Shown here: positions 10,037-17,935 of the stretch, piece after piece
Numbering within the stretch: position 1 is the stretch's first letter
Layout of the letters: every line of letters starts with the position of its first letter
Source: CALDTK01 sp965215215
GTDB taxonomy: Bacteria > Bacteroidota > Bacteroidia > Chitinophagales > Saprospiraceae
NCBI GenBank assembly: GCA_965215215.1
Contig: OZ244043.1
Coordinates: 2,356,001 to 2,420,000, forward strand
Reading direction: 5' to 3'
Length of the DNA stretch: 64,000 nucleotides
Made by a program: the position numbers and the translations under genes
The notes under the pieces: generated by a model
Database searches by the model: none
What the model was told of the DNA's origin: nothing
The model's input: only the letters and a program-made list of their open reading frames with translations

Positions 10037-10095
10037 GGTAGATCCCGTGGCCGCTCTCGATACGCCGCTCGCCGCGGCCCGCGGGGTTCCCTACC
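10037..10095. terminator. Imperfect bidirectional terminator hairpin
   Basis: GGTAG/CTACC, CCCG/CGGG and GGCCGC/GCGGCC pair in order between the converging murI and CBS genes, with small internal bulges and a 19-base loop. Confidence 0.45.
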
Positions 10096-10513
10096 TCGTG
10101 AGCGTGTAATCGTCGAGCTCCACCTCCTCGGCGTCGATGAGCTTGATGAGGTCGAGCGTCGTGACGATCCCCACGATTTTGTGGTCCTCGACCACGGGCA
10201 GCGCGTGGAAGCGGTTGAGCGAGAAGAGGTGGGCCGCCACCCCGACGGTGTCGTCGCGCTCGACCTTCGCGAGGCTACCGGTCATGAGGTCGCGCGCGCG
10301 GAGTCCGGCTAGCTCGGTGGGGGTTTTCCCGAGCACCTTGAGGAAGTCGCTGCGACTGACGATCCCCTCGAGAGTGCGGTCGGCGGCGACCACGGGGAGG
10401 TGCTCGATCTCGTGCCGCTTGAGCAGCTCGACGATCTCGGGGAGGGTACTGGTGGCGACGATGGTGACGAGGTCGGTCGACATGACCTCGGAGACGGGCG
10501 TGAGCGGATTCAT
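10091..10513 (-). CDS. Tandem CBS-domain protein
   Basis: 140 residues from ATG 10513 (MNPLTPVSEVM). Two CBS domains fill the protein: the first around VSEVMSTDLVTI to GIVSRSDFLKVLG, the second around ARDLMTGSLAKV to GIVTTLDLIKLI. Such stand-alone Bateman modules bind adenine nucleotides and regulate partner enzymes or transporters; the partner is not evident here. An in-frame upstream extension of 20 residues is basic and overlaps the promoter TACCTTCC found 22 bases before the chosen ATG, so it is rejected. Cytoplasmic. Confidence 0.88.
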   Translation of the reverse strand: MNPLTPVSEVMSTDLVTIVATSTLPEIVELLKRHEIEHLPVVAADRTLEGIVSRSDFLKVLGKTPTELAGLRARDLMTGSLAKVERDDTVGVAAHLFSLNRFHALPVVEDHKIVGIVTTLDLIKLIDAEEVELDDYTLTR

Positions 10514-10605
10514 CGAACGGCGGCTTGGTTGGTGTGGAAGGTAGCGCGCAGTCGCGTTCCGGTCAACAGTCAAAGGCCGTTATTCTCGGGGCCGGGGCCG
10601 GGGCC

Positions 10606-10835
10606 TTACCGAATGCGCTGCTCCTCGGCGGCGCCGGTGGATTCGTGGCGGTAACGCCCCCCGGCAACCTTGCCGAAGGTATAATAGCTGAGTGCGAGGC
10701 GCAGGTAATTGGAGCGCCGCTTGTCGTCAAAATCGATATCGGTCGTGAACACCTCCGTGTGGTTCGCGCTGAAGGTCGTGTTCGATGTCCACGCGCCGAG
10801 CTCGAGGGCGTGACCGACCTCCCCCCCCCCCCGCA
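10606..10835 (-). pseudogene. C-terminal remnant of a TonB-dependent receptor, with poly-G tract
   Basis: The minus strand encodes the last beta strands of an outer-membrane receptor of the CarboxypepD-regulatory/beta-barrel type: SANHTEVFTTDIDFDDKRRS, then YLRLALSYYTFGKVAGG and a tail ending GAAEEQRIR, which resembles the extreme C-terminus of this family. Nothing of the plug or barrel precedes it. A run of 12 identical bases (C on the plus strand, 10821-10832) marks the 5' boundary of the recognisable part. Length is about 70 codons against 700-800 for an intact receptor, so it is a relic. Confidence 0.6.
10821..10832. repeat. Homopolymer tract of 12 C
   Basis: Twelve consecutive C on the plus strand, the longest homopolymer I noticed. 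It lies at the edge of the receptor remnant. It could be a slippage hot spot or an assembly-sensitive site. Confidence 0.9.
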
Positions 10836-11009
10836 AAGTCTGGCGAAGTGGTGGATTAGGAGTGCCGGCGAAAGTAGCCCCGGAGGCTAAACAGCCCCAG
10901 CCATCCACACGCCCCGTGGTCCTGCTCAACTTCGGGCCTCTACCTTACACGGTGTAGGTATTCCGGCGGATCTCGCAGTACTCATCAGCCTACACCCTCG
11001 GGGCGACCC

Positions 11010-11945
11010 CTAAACCGCCTTGCGGTACATCCCCTGCGCCATAGCGCCCCCAACCACCATCCCACCGTCCACGTCGTAGCTGGCGCCGTTGATGAAGCCG
11101 GTCTCGTCGGAGGCTAGGTAGCGGATTATGCTCGCGATCTCGACCGGGTGACCCGTGCGCGGGGTCGGGATGTGCGGCCGCTCGTTCTCGAGCGCATCCT
11201 CGGGGCCCATGTTGTTGAGAGGCGTGGCGATCTCCCCCGGGCGGACACCGTTGACGGTGATGTTGGTGCCCTTGAGCGCGTAGGCGGCCGACTTGATGAA
11301 GCCGCCGAGGGCGTGTTTGGTCATGGTGTAGACGACATCGACCGGGGAGACGATGTGTTCGTGGACGCTCGTGACGACGATGATGCGGCCGGGCGTCTCG
11401 CGGGGCTTAGCGATCTCCCCGGTGAGCACCTTGCGGGCCTGCTCCGCGATGGCGTCGATCGTGCTCGCGCCGCCGGCGTGCATGCCGAGCATGTGTTGCG
11501 CGGCCCGCTGGCAGGCTAGCACCGCGCCGAAGGTGTTGATGCTGAAGAGCTCCTGCATCTTGGACAGCTCCAGCTCCGGGAAGGCCGTCATGCCCATATC
11601 GCCCGCGTTCGAGACGAAGATGTCGAGGCCGCCGAGGTCGGCCACCATCGCGTCGACGGCCGGACCGGCGGCGCTCGGTTGCTCGAGGTCCATGTGGTGG
11701 GCGTAGCCGGTGCGCCCGAAGCTCGCGATACCCTGCTTGGTCAGTTCGGCATCCTCGGGGTGGTGGGCGTAGGTGAAGGCTACGTCGCAGCCGGCCTCGG
11801 CGAGGGCGAGGGCGGTGTAGCGCCCGATGCCCGTATCGCCGCCGGTGATGATGGCGCGGCGGCGGCGGGTTGCGTCCACGCCGCGGGTGCCGGGGGCGAT
11901 GTTGGTGCTGAGGAGTTCTTGGAGGGTGGTGACGTCGGACTTCAT
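11010..11945 (-). CDS. Short-chain dehydrogenase/reductase
   Basis: 311 residues, somewhat longer than the ~250-residue classical SDR because of a 30-residue N-terminal extension and an insertion before the catalytic Ser. The Rossmann motif is AIITGGDTGIGRYTA, the NAG motif is VSNAGD, the catalytic Ser is in VVTSVHEH and the Tyr/Lys pair is YTMTKHAL. The C-terminal block FINGASYDVDGGMVVGG is typical of glucose 1-dehydrogenase-like and 3-oxoacyl-ACP-reductase-like SDRs. It is expected to be an NAD(P)-dependent cytoplasmic oxidoreductase; the substrate cannot be told. It is monocistronic in appearance. Confidence 0.88.
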   Translation of the reverse strand: MKSDVTTLQELLSTNIAPGTRGVDATRRRRAIITGGDTGIGRYTALALAEAGCDVAFTYAHHPEDAELTKQGIASFGRTGYAHHMDLEQPSAAGPAVDAMVADLGGLDIFVSNAGDMGMTAFPELELSKMQELFSINTFGAVLACQRAAQHMLGMHAGGASTIDAIAEQARKVLTGEIAKPRETPGRIIVVTSVHEHIVSPVDVVYTMTKHALGGFIKSAAYALKGTNITVNGVRPGEIATPLNNMGPEDALENERPHIPTPRTGHPVEIASIIRYLASDETGFINGASYDVDGGMVVGGAMAQGMYRKAV

Positions 11946-12151
11946 GCGGCTGGGGGGCTTGAGTTAGGGCTGAGTGTATTCTCTACCTACAAGGTGAGGG
12001 GCGGGAAGTCTGTGCGGTCTGAGGCTAGAAATGAGCGTTAATCTTTGCCGGAGGCGGCGAGAAAGCTTCGCTCGCGGCAAAACGAGTGAAACCTGGTGTT
12101 GGGTTGGTAGAGAACGGGAGTTCGATCGTAGAGGAAAGAAGCTCACAACAC

Positions 12152-13667
12152 TTAACCTACCTCCAATTCCCCCACCCGCCGCGCCTCGACATCGAACGCG
12201 ATCCCGACCCTGATCACCTCACGCTCGCCGTCCACGTAGGCCGCCCCGTAACCACGCGCCTCGATTTGCGCGAGCGCCTCGACCGCCGTGCCGCCGAGCT
12301 TCAACTCGATGACGTATACGTACCGCGGCACCTCCACCACGATGTCCGCGCGACCGCGGGCGGTCGACACCTCCGAGCGCGTGTAGAGTCCGAGCACCGT
12401 GAAGGTCGTGTGCAGAATCGCGTGGACCATCGCCTCGCTCTTCCGCGCCCAGAGTTGGTACGGTACCGCCGCCAGGCTGGCGTCGATGATCTCGATGACG
12501 GTGTCGAGGTCGCGGTCCGAAAAGGCCTGGCGCAGCCGCAGGACGCGCGCCACGGGGACCTCCCGCGAACCGAAGCCGTACTCGCCGAGCAGGGCGAGCT
12601 GAAACGTCCGGCGGACCTCCTCGTTCGGGTAGTCGAGCTGGTAAAGCTGGAGGTCAGCCTCGACCCGTTTTACCGTAAGGTAGCCGGCCTGAAACAGGAT
12701 CGCTACCGGATTGAGTCTCTCGAGGTTGAAGCTCGTGAGCTGGGTTTCGTCCACCTCGACCGGCGCCACCTCGTACTCCCCGCCCTGCGTCATCAACTTG
12801 GTTACGAAACTCGGGGTCCCGGAGCCTGACCAGAAGTTTTGTAGTTGGCCGTTTTTAAGGAACTGCAGGAGCGACCACGGGTTGTAGACACGCTCGTGGT
12901 TCCCCCAGGCATACCCGTTGTACCAGCGCCGCACCTCGTCGCGCGTAAACCCCGTGGCATCCAACTGCTCCGCAAAGTTGTCCTCCAGTTCGGTTTGCGT
13001 AATGCCGACCAGCGTATAGGCCTCGGCGCTGAGCGTGAGGTTGACGAGGTTGTTGAGGTCGGAGAACAGCGAAACCTTGGAGAACGCCGAGACGCCCGTG
13101 ATGAAGACGAGCTCGAGGTACGGGTCGGCCTTTGAGCACGCCGTAGAATCCGCGCAGGGCATCGCGATTTGCCTCGGCGCGGGGGATGTCGTTCAGGTAG
13201 TCAATAATCGGCTTGTCGTATTCGTCGATGAGCAAGACCACCCTCCCCGATGCGTGCGTCCCCGCTACCCGTTCGAGCAACTCCCGGAAGGCCTGCTTCA
13301 AGGTGAGACTCTCGGGCAGTCGGATGCCGAGCTTGTCCGCCAAACGGAAGATTTCATAACGTAGCGCTCCTGTAACTCCGAGCTCACCGTAGTCCATGCT
13401 CGAGAATTTGAACCACAGCACCGGCCTGCGCCTTTCGGCAAAACCCCAGTGCGCCCCCGCCCAGAGCCCCCCGAAGAGCTCCTCGCTCCCGGAGTACAAC
13501 TCGTTGAGCGTCGAGACCGTGAGCGACTTCCCGAAGCGGCGCGGGCGCGAGAGGAACAGGTAGCGCCCGGTGTCGGCGATGCGGCAGATGCGCTCGGTCT
13601 TGTCGACGTAGTGCATGTTGCCCTCGCGCAGGGTGCGGAAGTCCTGGGTGCCGATGGGGTAGATCAC
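12152..13667 (-). pseudogene. AAA-ATPase-like/PD-(D/E)XK nuclease family protein, frameshifted
   Basis: Two overlapping frames together make one complete member of the family with an N-terminal AAA-ATPase-like domain and a C-terminal nuclease domain (DUF1703-type). The N-terminal frame starts at GTG 13667 (VIYPIGTQDFRTLREG) and carries YVDKTERI, SRPRRFGKSLTVSTL (Walker A) and VVLLIDEYDKPI (Walker B). At about 13127-13131 it must switch frame (GFYGVLKG to ADPYLELVFITGVSAFSKV), consistent with loss of a GC dinucleotide. The second frame runs to 12152 with FITGVSAFSKVS, WYNGYAWG and the nuclease motif GRADIVVEVPRYVYVIELKLG. Everything except the junction is intact, so it is a recent mutation, programmed shift or sequencing error. 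These genes are multicopy in many Bacteroidota; function is unclear. Confidence 0.8.
13430..13444 (-). repeat. GNAA mini-hairpin repeat, GCC/GGC stem
   Basis: Minus strand GTTTTGCCGAAAGGC: compensated stem GCC/GGC, loop GAAA. Sense within the ATPase/nuclease pseudogene (reads GFAER). Confidence 0.85.
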
Positions 13668-13672
13668 GTGGG

Positions 13673-13680
13673 TGAAGGTA
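13673..13680 (-). promoter_or_regulatory. Promoter -7 element of the ATPase/nuclease gene
   Basis: TACCTTCA on the minus strand, five bases before GTG 13667; back to back with the rlmF element at 13700-13707. Confidence 0.45.
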
Positions 13681-13699
13681 GGGCTGTGCCGGCCCCGCT

Positions 13700-13707
13700 T
13701 ACCTTCC
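13700..13707 (+). promoter_or_regulatory. Promoter -7 element of rlmF
   Basis: TACCTTCC, eight bases before GTG 13716. Confidence 0.45.
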
Positions 13708-13715
13708 CGCCCCCC

Positions 13716-14576
13716 GTGCACGACCGCAACCGCTACCGCGAGCCGTACGACCTCGACCGACTCGTCCGCGCCGTACCCGAGCTCACCGCCTACCTCCGCA
13801 CCACCCCCGACGGCCGCCCGACCGTCGACTTCGCCCGGGCCGCCGCCGTACGGCACCTCAACCGCGCCCTGCTGCTGAGCGACTACCAGCTCGCGTTTTA
13901 CGACCTGCCGCCGGAGGCCCTCTGTCCGGCGGTGCCGAGCCGACTCGATTACGTCCACGTCGTGGCCGATCTACTGCATAGCACCGGAGCCGACCGCAAA
14001 CCAGTACGAGGCCTCGACATCGGCACCGGCGCCTCCCTCGTCTACCCGATCCTCGGGGTCCGCGAGTACGGCTGGCGCTTCGTCGCGACCGACATCAACG
14101 AGACCTCCCTGCGCGCCGCGAAGGCGATCGTAAGTTTCAATCCCAGCTTGCGGGACAAGATCGAACTGCGTCGACAGGCCTCCCCGCGGCAAATCTTTGA
14201 CGGCGTGCTCCGGCCCGGCGAACGCTTCGATTTCACGATGTGTAACCCCCCGTTTTACGAGAGTGAAGCGGCCGCCCGCAAGGCCGCTCAACTCAAGTGG
14301 CGGAAGCTCGGACGGCGGGGGACGGAGACATTCAATTTCGGCGGACAGGGGGCGGAGCTCCACACCGCCGGCGGGGAGCCGCGCTTCCTCGGGGCTACGA
14401 TCGCGGCCTCGTACCGATTCCGCACGCAGGTCCGGTGGTTTACGACCCTGGTTTCGCAGCGGGCGTACCTCAAGGTCGCCGAGGCCGGCTTTCGCCAAAA
14501 CCCACCGCGGCGCAGGGAGGTGGTCGCGCTCTCGACCGGGGCGAAGACACGGCAGGTCTTGGCCTGGGGCTGGTGA
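13716..14576 (+). CDS. rlmF: 23S rRNA (adenine(1618)-N6)-methyltransferase
   Basis: 286 residues from GTG 13716, matching RlmF (YbiN), which methylates N6 of A1618 of 23S rRNA using S-adenosylmethionine. Visible motifs are RGLDIGTGASLVYPILG (SAM-binding motif I), FVATDIN, the catalytic FTMCNPPFYES and the family block FGGQGAELHTAGGEPRF. The start is chosen from the promoter element TACCTTCC and because upstream in-frame sequence overlaps the divergent gene. The N-terminal region RYREPYDLDRLVRAVPEL matches the usual start of the family. Single gene, cytoplasmic. Confidence 0.92.
   Translation: MHDRNRYREPYDLDRLVRAVPELTAYLRTTPDGRPTVDFARAAAVRHLNRALLLSDYQLAFYDLPPEALCPAVPSRLDYVHVVADLLHSTGADRKPVRGLDIGTGASLVYPILGVREYGWRFVATDINETSLRAAKAIVSFNPSLRDKIELRRQASPRQIFDGVLRPGERFDFTMCNPPFYESEAAARKAAQLKWRKLGRRGTETFNFGGQGAELHTAGGEPRFLGATIAASYRFRTQVRWFTTLVSQRAYLKVAEAGFRQNPPRRREVVALSTGAKTRQVLAWGW
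14487..14501 (-). repeat. GNAA mini-hairpin repeat, exact consensus
   Basis: Minus strand GTTTTGGCGAAAGCC. Antisense near the 3' end of rlmF, which reads GFRQNP across it. Confidence 0.9.
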
Positions 14577-14643
14577 AGACAGGCGTGGTGGCTGGTAAAG
14601 AGGAACGCTCGGGGAGGGTAGTAGAGCCAGGATTACGTCTACC

Positions 14644-14714
14644 TACGAAATAAATCGTAATAAATTCTTGCGCGACTACGAAATCTCTCGTACCATTGTA
14701 CGAGAACCATCGTA
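14644..14714. promoter_or_regulatory. Three BlaI-type dyad operators
   Basis: Three perfect dyads TACGA-N6-TCGTA occur at 14644-14659, 14677-14692 and 14699-14714, with start-to-start spacings of 33 and 22 bases; the last ends six bases before the repressor start codon at 14721. BlaI/MecI-family repressors bind short dyads of this kind, so autoregulation of the repressor-peptidase operon is strongly suggested. The region is also locally AT-rich. Confidence 0.8.
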
Positions 14715-14720
14715 GTAGCC

Positions 14721-15119
14721 ATGTCCAAACCCGCTCCCACTCCCCCCACCGCCGCCGAGCTCGCCGTGCTGCAACAGCTCTGGGCGCGCGGCCCGCTCAG
14801 CGTCAAGGACGTCCACCAGTCGTTCGACTCCGACAAGCCGGTGGTGTACACGACCGTGCTCAAAATCATGCAGGTGATGTACGAACGCGGCCTGCTGACT
14901 CGCGAGGCGCAGGGTCGCAAGCACATTTATGCGGCGGCCATCGCTAAGGATGCGACGCAGGATACGCTGCTCGACTCCTTCCTCGACAAAGCCTTCGGGG
15001 GCTCCGCCACCGATCTCGTGCTGCGGGCGCTCGGCAAGCACACCCCGAACGCCGCGGAGATCGACGAGCTCAAGGCCTTCCTCTCCAATCTCGAAGACCA
15101 GCAAAACCCGTCGCGATGA
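14721..15119 (+). CDS. BlaI/MecI/CopY-family transcriptional repressor
   Basis: 132 residues, typical of the family. An N-terminal winged helix (AELAVLQQLWARGPLSVKDVHQSF, then VVYTTVLKIMQVMYERGLLTRE with the family YTTV motif) is followed by a helical dimerisation domain containing the region where the cognate protease cleaves. It should bind the three dyads immediately upstream and be inactivated by the membrane peptidase encoded next, whose start overlaps this stop by four bases (ATGA). The partner lacks a beta-lactam sensor, so the inducing signal is probably not penicillin. Confidence in the family is high; the regulon is unknown. Confidence 0.93.
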   Translation: MSKPAPTPPTAAELAVLQQLWARGPLSVKDVHQSFDSDKPVVYTTVLKIMQVMYERGLLTREAQGRKHIYAAAIAKDATQDTLLDSFLDKAFGGSATDLVLRALGKHTPNAAEIDELKAFLSNLEDQQNPSR

Positions 15120-17926
15120 TCGCCAACCTCCTCGACCCAACCCTCGTCAGCGCCCTCGGCTGGACCCTCCTCCACACCCTCTGGCAGGGCGCCGCCTTCG
15201 CCCTCGTGCTGGCGTTGCTCCTCATCGCGCTGCGGAGCTACTCCGCGCAGGCGCGCTACGTCGTTTCGGCGGGCTTGCTCGCGGGCCTCTTCCTCACCGT
15301 CGGGGCCACCTTCTACCTCCAGTGGTCGGGCAGCCGAACGTTCGAGCCGCACGGTAGCGCGGCTGCCCCGATTAGCGGAGTCGGTACCCCGACCCTGGAT
15401 TCTCCCGCTGCGCCCAGCACCGCTGGAGACGGGCTGCCGACTGACGTATCCCCCGACAACACCCCCATCTTTACCGCCGGTTTCGTCGACGTCGCCCTCG
15501 CGAACTTTCGCAACTACTACGCCCGCCACCTGCCGCTTCTCGTCACGCTCTGGCTCGTTGGCGTCCTCTGCCTCCAGCTGCGGTTTTTGGGCCAACTGGC
15601 CTTCGTACAGCGGCTCCGCCACCATGGTACGTCCGTGTTTCCGGCGCACTACCAGACGCGGATCCGCGAGCTCGAGGAGAAACTCCGCATCCGCAAGCGC
15701 GTCCGCTACCTGCTGAGCGCCCGCGCCGAGGGGCCGATGGTGGTCGGCTGGCTCAAACCGGCCGTGCTCTTCCCCCGGGCGCTGCTCGCCCAACTCACCG
15801 ATTCGCAGGTGTACGCGGTCTTGGCCCACGAACTGGCGCACGTGCGGCGCGACGATTTCGCGGTCAACCTCCTCCAGTCCGTGCTCACCAACGTCTTCTT
15901 CTTCCACCCCGGCGTCTGGTGGATGAGCGCCCGCGTCGACGACGAGCGCGAGCACTGCTGCGACGATCTCGCCGTGGCGGCCACCGGTCAGGCCTTGCCC
16001 TACGCCAAAACCTTGTTGTCGGTCTCCGAACTGGCGCTCGGCCAGTCCACCGCCGTCGCCACGCCTCCCTTGGCCATGGCCCTTACGGGGAAACCATCCC
16101 GCCGCAAGCGAAGCGGTTTTGCCGCAAGGCTCAAACGACTCTTCACGCCGAGCGCGGGGGTGGGGACTTACAAGGAGGGTTTCGCGACGGCCTGCATCCT
16201 GTTTGGCGTGCTCACGATGAGTGTCGTGCTGACGGGGCAGACGAGTCGGGGCGACACACCGGTGGACGAAACTAGTGTAGTCGCCGATACCCTGCCTGAC
16301 GGTACCGTGCAGGTTTACAAGAGTAGTCGCGAACTCGAGCGTGCGCTCGAGGCCGTAGGGGGCGAAGCAGAAGGGCTCGATGGTTTGGATGGGCTCGACG
16401 CCCTGGACGATCCCGGCCCGAACGATTTCGTCGTGGTCAACCGTACAGATTCTACTGTGGCGCCGCCGCCGCCGCCGCCGCCACCGGCCGCGACGAGTCC
16501 CGCCGAGCCACAGGCCCCCGTTGCGCCCCAGGCGCCGCCCGACGTCACCGCACTCTTCGAGGCCATCGGCGAGGGCGACTACACCGCCGCGGAGCGCGCG
16601 CTCGACGCCGGTGCGCCGGTCGACGGCTACTCCGACAAAGCGGGCGGCGAGGGCTGGACGCCCCTGCTCCTAGCCGCGAGCGAGAACGAGGCGCCCATCG
16701 CCACTCTACTCATCTCCAGAGGCGCCGACATCAACCTTGCCGTGCAGGGCTGGACGCCCCTAATCGAGGCAGCGGACGAAGGTTCGCTCGACGTCCTCGA
16801 ACTCCTCCTGGAGGAGGGCGCGGAATACAACTACCACGCAGGTCCCGACATGCCGACCGCCCTTACGATGGCGGCTTCCGAAGGGCACCGGGAGTGCTTG
16901 TTGTCCCTACTCAGATCCGGGGCCGACGTGAACGGTTTTGGCGAAAGCCTGCCCCCGCTGCTCGTCGCCGCCGAGGAGGATGAGATGGAGATGCTTCGTC
17001 TGCTGCTCGACCGCGGTGCCGATCCGAACGTCACCGACCGGGAGGGGCGCACGGCCCTCATGTACGCCGCCGATGAAGGCCTCCGGGGGCCGGCTGCACT
17101 GCTCGTTTCCCGCGGAGCGGATCCCGGAATTCGCGACCGCGAAGGTCGCACGGCGCTGGTCCACGCTTACAGCGAGGACAACGAGGAGCTGACCGGCTTC
17201 CTGGCGCTCATCACCGATCGCGGCTCCGACTCACTCGCTACGGATGTACACGTCGATATCGACACCGATGCGGACGTGGACGTGGACGAAGGGATGATCG
17301 AGCGCCAGGTCGAGCGCGCCATGGAGAATTTCGAGCACTCGCAACGGAACCGTGAGCACGCGGAACGAGACGCCGAGCGCGAGCAGAGCGATCCCCATCG
17401 CGAGCTAAACGAATCACTACGCAGGCAAAAAGAGGCCATGCGCGAGCAAAGCAAGTCCATACGCATGCAAACAGAACGGCAGCGCGAGCTGGAGAATGAG
17501 GAGCGAAACGAAGCTCGTAACGAGCAGGCGAACGAAGCCCGTGCACGTGCAAGGAGCGCCGAGAACATGGCCCGCCACCTGGCGGAAATGGAGGAGAAAT
17601 ACGGCATCAACGGCGTCGATAGCCTCGCCCTCACCGTGGCCGCCACCGGCAACCGCCGCGAACTCGAAGGCCTGCTCGCCATGGGTGCCAAACCCAATTT
17701 TTCCATCGCCAAAACAGCGCCTGAAGTACAGGCTCCCGGCGCCGCCCCCGTCGAAGGCTGGACGGCCGCCCACGCCGCCATCGCGGCCGGTCAACTCCGC
17801 GTGCTCAACAGCCTGCTCGACGCCGGCTGGACGCCCGATCAGGACATTCTCCCGTACCAGCTTTCGCTAAAACTCGCCGAGGCCAACGGTCACGACACCA
17901 TGCTTCAATTTCTGAAGGCTCAGTAA
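15116..17926 (+). CDS. BlaR1-like M56 membrane peptidase fused to ankyrin repeats and a coiled coil
   Basis: 936 residues. Residues 1-70 hold two membrane helices, another follows around 135-155, and the M56 zinc-peptidase core has HELAH at about 237-241 with the downstream DDEREHCCDDLA; a further membrane helix is at about 355-375 (ILFGVLTMSVVLTG). A linker with eight prolines (about 449-456) leads to ankyrin-like repeats at about 475-700 (GWTPLLLAASENEAPIATLL, GRTALMYAADEG, RGADPGIRDREG), an acidic spacer, a strongly charged coiled coil at about 725-830 and a last ankyrin-like segment to the end. BlaR1 normally carries a penicillin-binding sensor here instead. It probably cleaves the BlaI-type repressor or a partner after a protein-protein signal. 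A TonB receptor gene follows after 9 bases. Confidence 0.85.
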   Translation: MIANLLDPTLVSALGWTLLHTLWQGAAFALVLALLLIALRSYSAQARYVVSAGLLAGLFLTVGATFYLQWSGSRTFEPHGSAAAPISGVGTPTLDSPAAPSTAGDGLPTDVSPDNTPIFTAGFVDVALANFRNYYARHLPLLVTLWLVGVLCLQLRFLGQLAFVQRLRHHGTSVFPAHYQTRIRELEEKLRIRKRVRYLLSARAEGPMVVGWLKPAVLFPRALLAQLTDSQVYAVLAHELAHVRRDDFAVNLLQSVLTNVFFFHPGVWWMSARVDDEREHCCDDLAVAATGQALPYAKTLLSVSELALGQSTAVATPPLAMALTGKPSRRKRSGFAARLKRLFTPSAGVGTYKEGFATACILFGVLTMSVVLTGQTSRGDTPVDETSVVADTLPDGTVQVYKSSRELERALEAVGGEAEGLDGLDGLDALDDPGPNDFVVVNRTDSTVAPPPPPPPPAATSPAEPQAPVAPQAPPDVTALFEAIGEGDYTAAERALDAGAPVDGYSDKAGGEGWTPLLLAASENEAPIATLLISRGADINLAVQGWTPLIEAADEGSLDVLELLLEEGAEYNYHAGPDMPTALTMAASEGHRECLLSLLRSGADVNGFGESLPPLLVAAEEDEMEMLRLLLDRGADPNVTDREGRTALMYAADEGLRGPAALLVSRGADPGIRDREGRTALVHAYSEDNEELTGFLALITDRGSDSLATDVHVDIDTDADVDVDEGMIERQVERAMENFEHSQRNREHAERDAEREQSDPHRELNESLRRQKEAMREQSKSIRMQTERQRELENEERNEARNEQANEARARARSAENMARHLAEMEEKYGINGVDSLALTVAATGNRRELEGLLAMGAKPNFSIAKTAPEVQAPGAAPVEGWTAAHAAIAAGQLRVLNSLLDAGWTPDQDILPYQLSLKLAEANGHDTMLQFLKAQ
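16116..16130 (+). repeat. GNAA mini-hairpin repeat, GCC/GGC stem
   Basis: GTTTTGCCGCAAGGC: compensated stem GCC/GGC, loop GCAA. Sense within the M56-ankyrin gene (reads SGFAARL). Confidence 0.8.
16935..16949 (+). repeat. GNAA mini-hairpin repeat, exact consensus
   Basis: GTTTTGGCGAAAGCC, inside an ankyrin repeat of the M56-ankyrin gene (reads GFGES). Confidence 0.9.
17859..17873 (-). repeat. GNAA mini-hairpin repeat, AGC/GCT stem
   Basis: Minus strand GTTTTAGCGAAAGCT: compensated stem AGC/GCT, loop GAAA. Antisense at the end of the M56-ankyrin gene (reads QLSLKL). Confidence 0.8.
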
Positions 17927-17935
17927 ACCCCAACC

